A program made the position numbers and the translations under genes. The notes beneath the pieces were generated by a model that was not told where the DNA came from, made no database searches, and saw only the letters and a list, made by a program, of their open reading frames with translations. Positions 62,290-64,000 of a DNA stretch of 64,000 nucleotides are shown here, piece by piece (position 1 is the first letter of the stretch; every line of letters begins with the position of its first letter). Origin of the DNA: Amphiduros pacificus (Eukaryota > Annelida > Polychaeta > Phyllodocida > Hesionidae); NCBI GenBank assembly GCA_949316495.1, contig OX439003.1:18413198-18477197 (forward strand). Direction: 5' to 3'.

Positions 62290-64000
62290 CTGAAAACACA
62301 AGAAAAAGCAATATAAGTATAATTTTACAATTTACTCTCAAATATGTGTTTAATATAAGTTACTTAAGTACAAAATCTATAGATACTAAATACGTTGCAC
62401 ACAAATAACTGTTTTCAGCAGGAATTGAACCCTAACCAAAGAATTTCACTTTAAAGGTTAAAATGCACAAGACGATGGAAGTTCATGTGATTTATTTCTT
62501 TGTCTACCCCCTTAAATAACAATGCACTTGGCAATTGGTTGCCAGAGAGCTTCAATCGACAGTGTTTGTTTCTGTCCTATATACTAAAACACTGAAAAGA
62601 TACAATGGGTCTGAGGTGCACGGGTTGAAAAGATTAATAACAACGATAGAATGGCCGGAGTTTAAAATATGGGGTTTTGTTGGTTTTTAAGGGGCCCCCA
62701 TAGGGTTTTAGGATTATTGGATTTTTGGCCTAAAAAAGAGGGATTATTGGATTTTTGGGGTGAAATATCTGGGATTTTTGGATTTTGAGGAAAGTGTTTA
62801 GGATGTTATGTAATTCATTGCCAAATAAATTTGTACTAAATGTAAACATATTTTAGGATTTTTTGTTTTATACTTTTGGATTTTTAGATTTGAGGGGAAA
62901 AATATTTAAGGATTTTTGGCTACAAAAGATAAGGATTTTTGGATTTTTAGGTAAAAAAAGGGGGATTATTGGGTTTTTCATACCCACCCTATGGGGGCCC
63001 CTTTTAACCTCAAGAGGAGTGGTGATGGTTCTGACGACAGATGTCGCTCTGACTACCAGTGACAACCTCATATTGGTACCATGCATGACAACAGTGGAAA
63101 TATGGACTCTCCACACAGTGAGACATAGATGTCCACACATTGAGAGCAACATTCCATTCCATGTCAATACCTCCAACCAAACCTCCTGCCTTGTTCATGC
63201 TTTTGTTAGGGAACGATTTGAATTATGTTTTATTTGCATTTTCTTATATAATCATTTTTCTTATATAATCCGACTATATTTCAGGAATTATTGAACTTGA
63301 ATATGTGCCAATATATAAATTACACCACTTAATCTCAGAAACAACAGAAAAGAGATCAAATTATACAAATATGAAATTTAAAAATATCAAATAGGGTATA
63401 TCTTATAGAATTATATAAAGTGTAATCATCGAATATGTAAACATCTTCTTTTCCATGGATTTATTTAAGACTTGATGGTGGTTTGGCTTTGAGGAATAGT
63501 TGATAGTGATTGGTTGGCAAGACGCATGATGAGTAATGGTGAGAACATTATTAATGCCTCGGCGGTGATATGTACATGACAGGCCATTACCGAGTGGCTA
63601 CCCGCCAAACTGTCACAACCCCTATCGTCGCGTGCCAAACTTACAAAATTCAAACTAACGTATGCTTTCAAAATGACTCTGACCAAACAAGATAGTTTAC
63701 GACATAAATGAAGACCAGTACACTTTGTCTGTAATTTAGAGGATAAATGGTTCTTAGTGGAGGAGCCTTGCATGTCGAGGCCTTGTACCATTCAAACTTT
63801 AAACAGACTTTCTTAAGACACCACGACGAAGAGGCCATGTATTCTTCAAACAGAACCCATATTATAAAAGATGCCCCATTCTTTAAGAAGATTATCATAA
63901 TTTTCTTTCCTTTTATAAATTTCAGTCACAAGCTCAGTCTCACACCATTTTGCAAATGCTAAAAATGCTATGTGTCCCACCGGGGGGTTTTCTCACATCT
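62290..64000. other. HES upstream intron or flank, no exon recognised
   Basis: Contains the inverted-repeat element at 62689-63003. No segment resembling the basic helix-loop-helix exons was found on the minus strand. Open frames at 62863-63294, 63465-63791 and 63747-63962 have no recognisable similarity. Confidence 0.45.
62689..63003. mobile_element. MITE-like element with 18-bp terminal inverted repeats
   Basis: The left end AAGGGGCCCCCATAGGGT (62689-62706) is repeated inverted and perfectly as ACCCTATGGGGGCCCCTT (62986-63003). The 315-bp interior has no transposase and consists largely of variants of GGGATTATTGGATTTTTGG. TTAA occurs at or near both borders (62687-62690 and 63004-63007), which would suit a TTAA-targeting family, but the offset is not symmetrical, so the target duplication is uncertain. 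Confidence 0.6.

Noticed and set aside
61499-62341. Apparent signal peptide before the HES Orange domain
   Set aside because: The hydrophobic start lies in the intron upstream of a clear ttttcag acceptor; HES proteins are nuclear and have a bHLH here.
62863-63294. 143-codon plus-strand frame over the inverted-repeat element
   Set aside because: Its start translates the GGATTTTTGG-type repeat of the element; no domain, and it runs from the element into unrelated flank.
1-64000. Retroviral, LTR, Polinton or LINE remains
   Set aside because: No reverse transcriptase, integrase, capsid or polymerase-like frame and no long direct terminal repeats were recognised.

Overview
This is AT-rich animal nuclear DNA: long spliced genes with GT-AG introns, wide non-coding gaps, minisatellites and small inverted-repeat elements. 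Two innexins (gap-junction family, YYQW signature) beside animal RIM, NCKAP1 and HES genes point to a protostome. A lophotrochozoan, probably a mollusc, is my inference; nothing in the window fixes the phylum.

Layout. (1) 1-10304, minus strand: the first two coding exons of a RIM-like presynaptic active-zone gene; the rest lies left of the window. Its first intron holds two nested minisatellites (34-bp and 21-bp units, about 5.3-8.0 kb). (2) 10305-15967: intergenic, with a 46-bp-arm hairpin, a tRNA/SINE-like scrap and an ACGT-rich repetitive block. (3) 15968-36565, plus strand: a complete NCKAP1/HEM gene, 33 coding exons joined here by hand, giving about 1127 residues, almost exactly the usual family length. 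(4) 36566-43348: convergent gap with no convincing gene. (5) 43349-46030 (minus) and 47584-49352 (plus): two complete innexin genes, head to head, separated by about 1.55 kb that contains two related palindromes. (6) 52125-53377, minus: a three-exon gene for an unrecognised 238-residue protein with a very acidic tail. (7) 53378-61498: long gap with a cluster of CTCF-like motifs, a hairpin and a 41-bp tandem array whose every unit carries an AP-1 core. (8) 61499-62289, minus: last exon of a HES/Hairy repressor (Orange domain, C-terminal WRPW); the bHLH exons lie right of the window. A small GGGGCCCC-ended inverted-repeat element follows at 62689-63003.

The most unusual feature is in NCKAP1. 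A 60-bp unit spanning the 3' splice site and the start of one exon is repeated seven times, nearly identically, in frame and without stops (35111-35530). The gene could therefore encode up to six extra copies of a 20-residue segment, or seven isoforms through alternative acceptors. Three candidate in-frame microexons (12, 33 and 21 nt) and a second duplicated 3' splice site fall in the same C-terminal third, suggesting a splice-variable zone in this WAVE-complex subunit.

The genes do not form an operon. RIM, NCKAP1, the innexins and HES are all commonly neural or developmental, but their adjacency does not prove joint function. I saw no recognisable retrovirus, LTR element, Polinton, LINE reverse transcriptase, rRNA, CRISPR array or prokaryotic feature.
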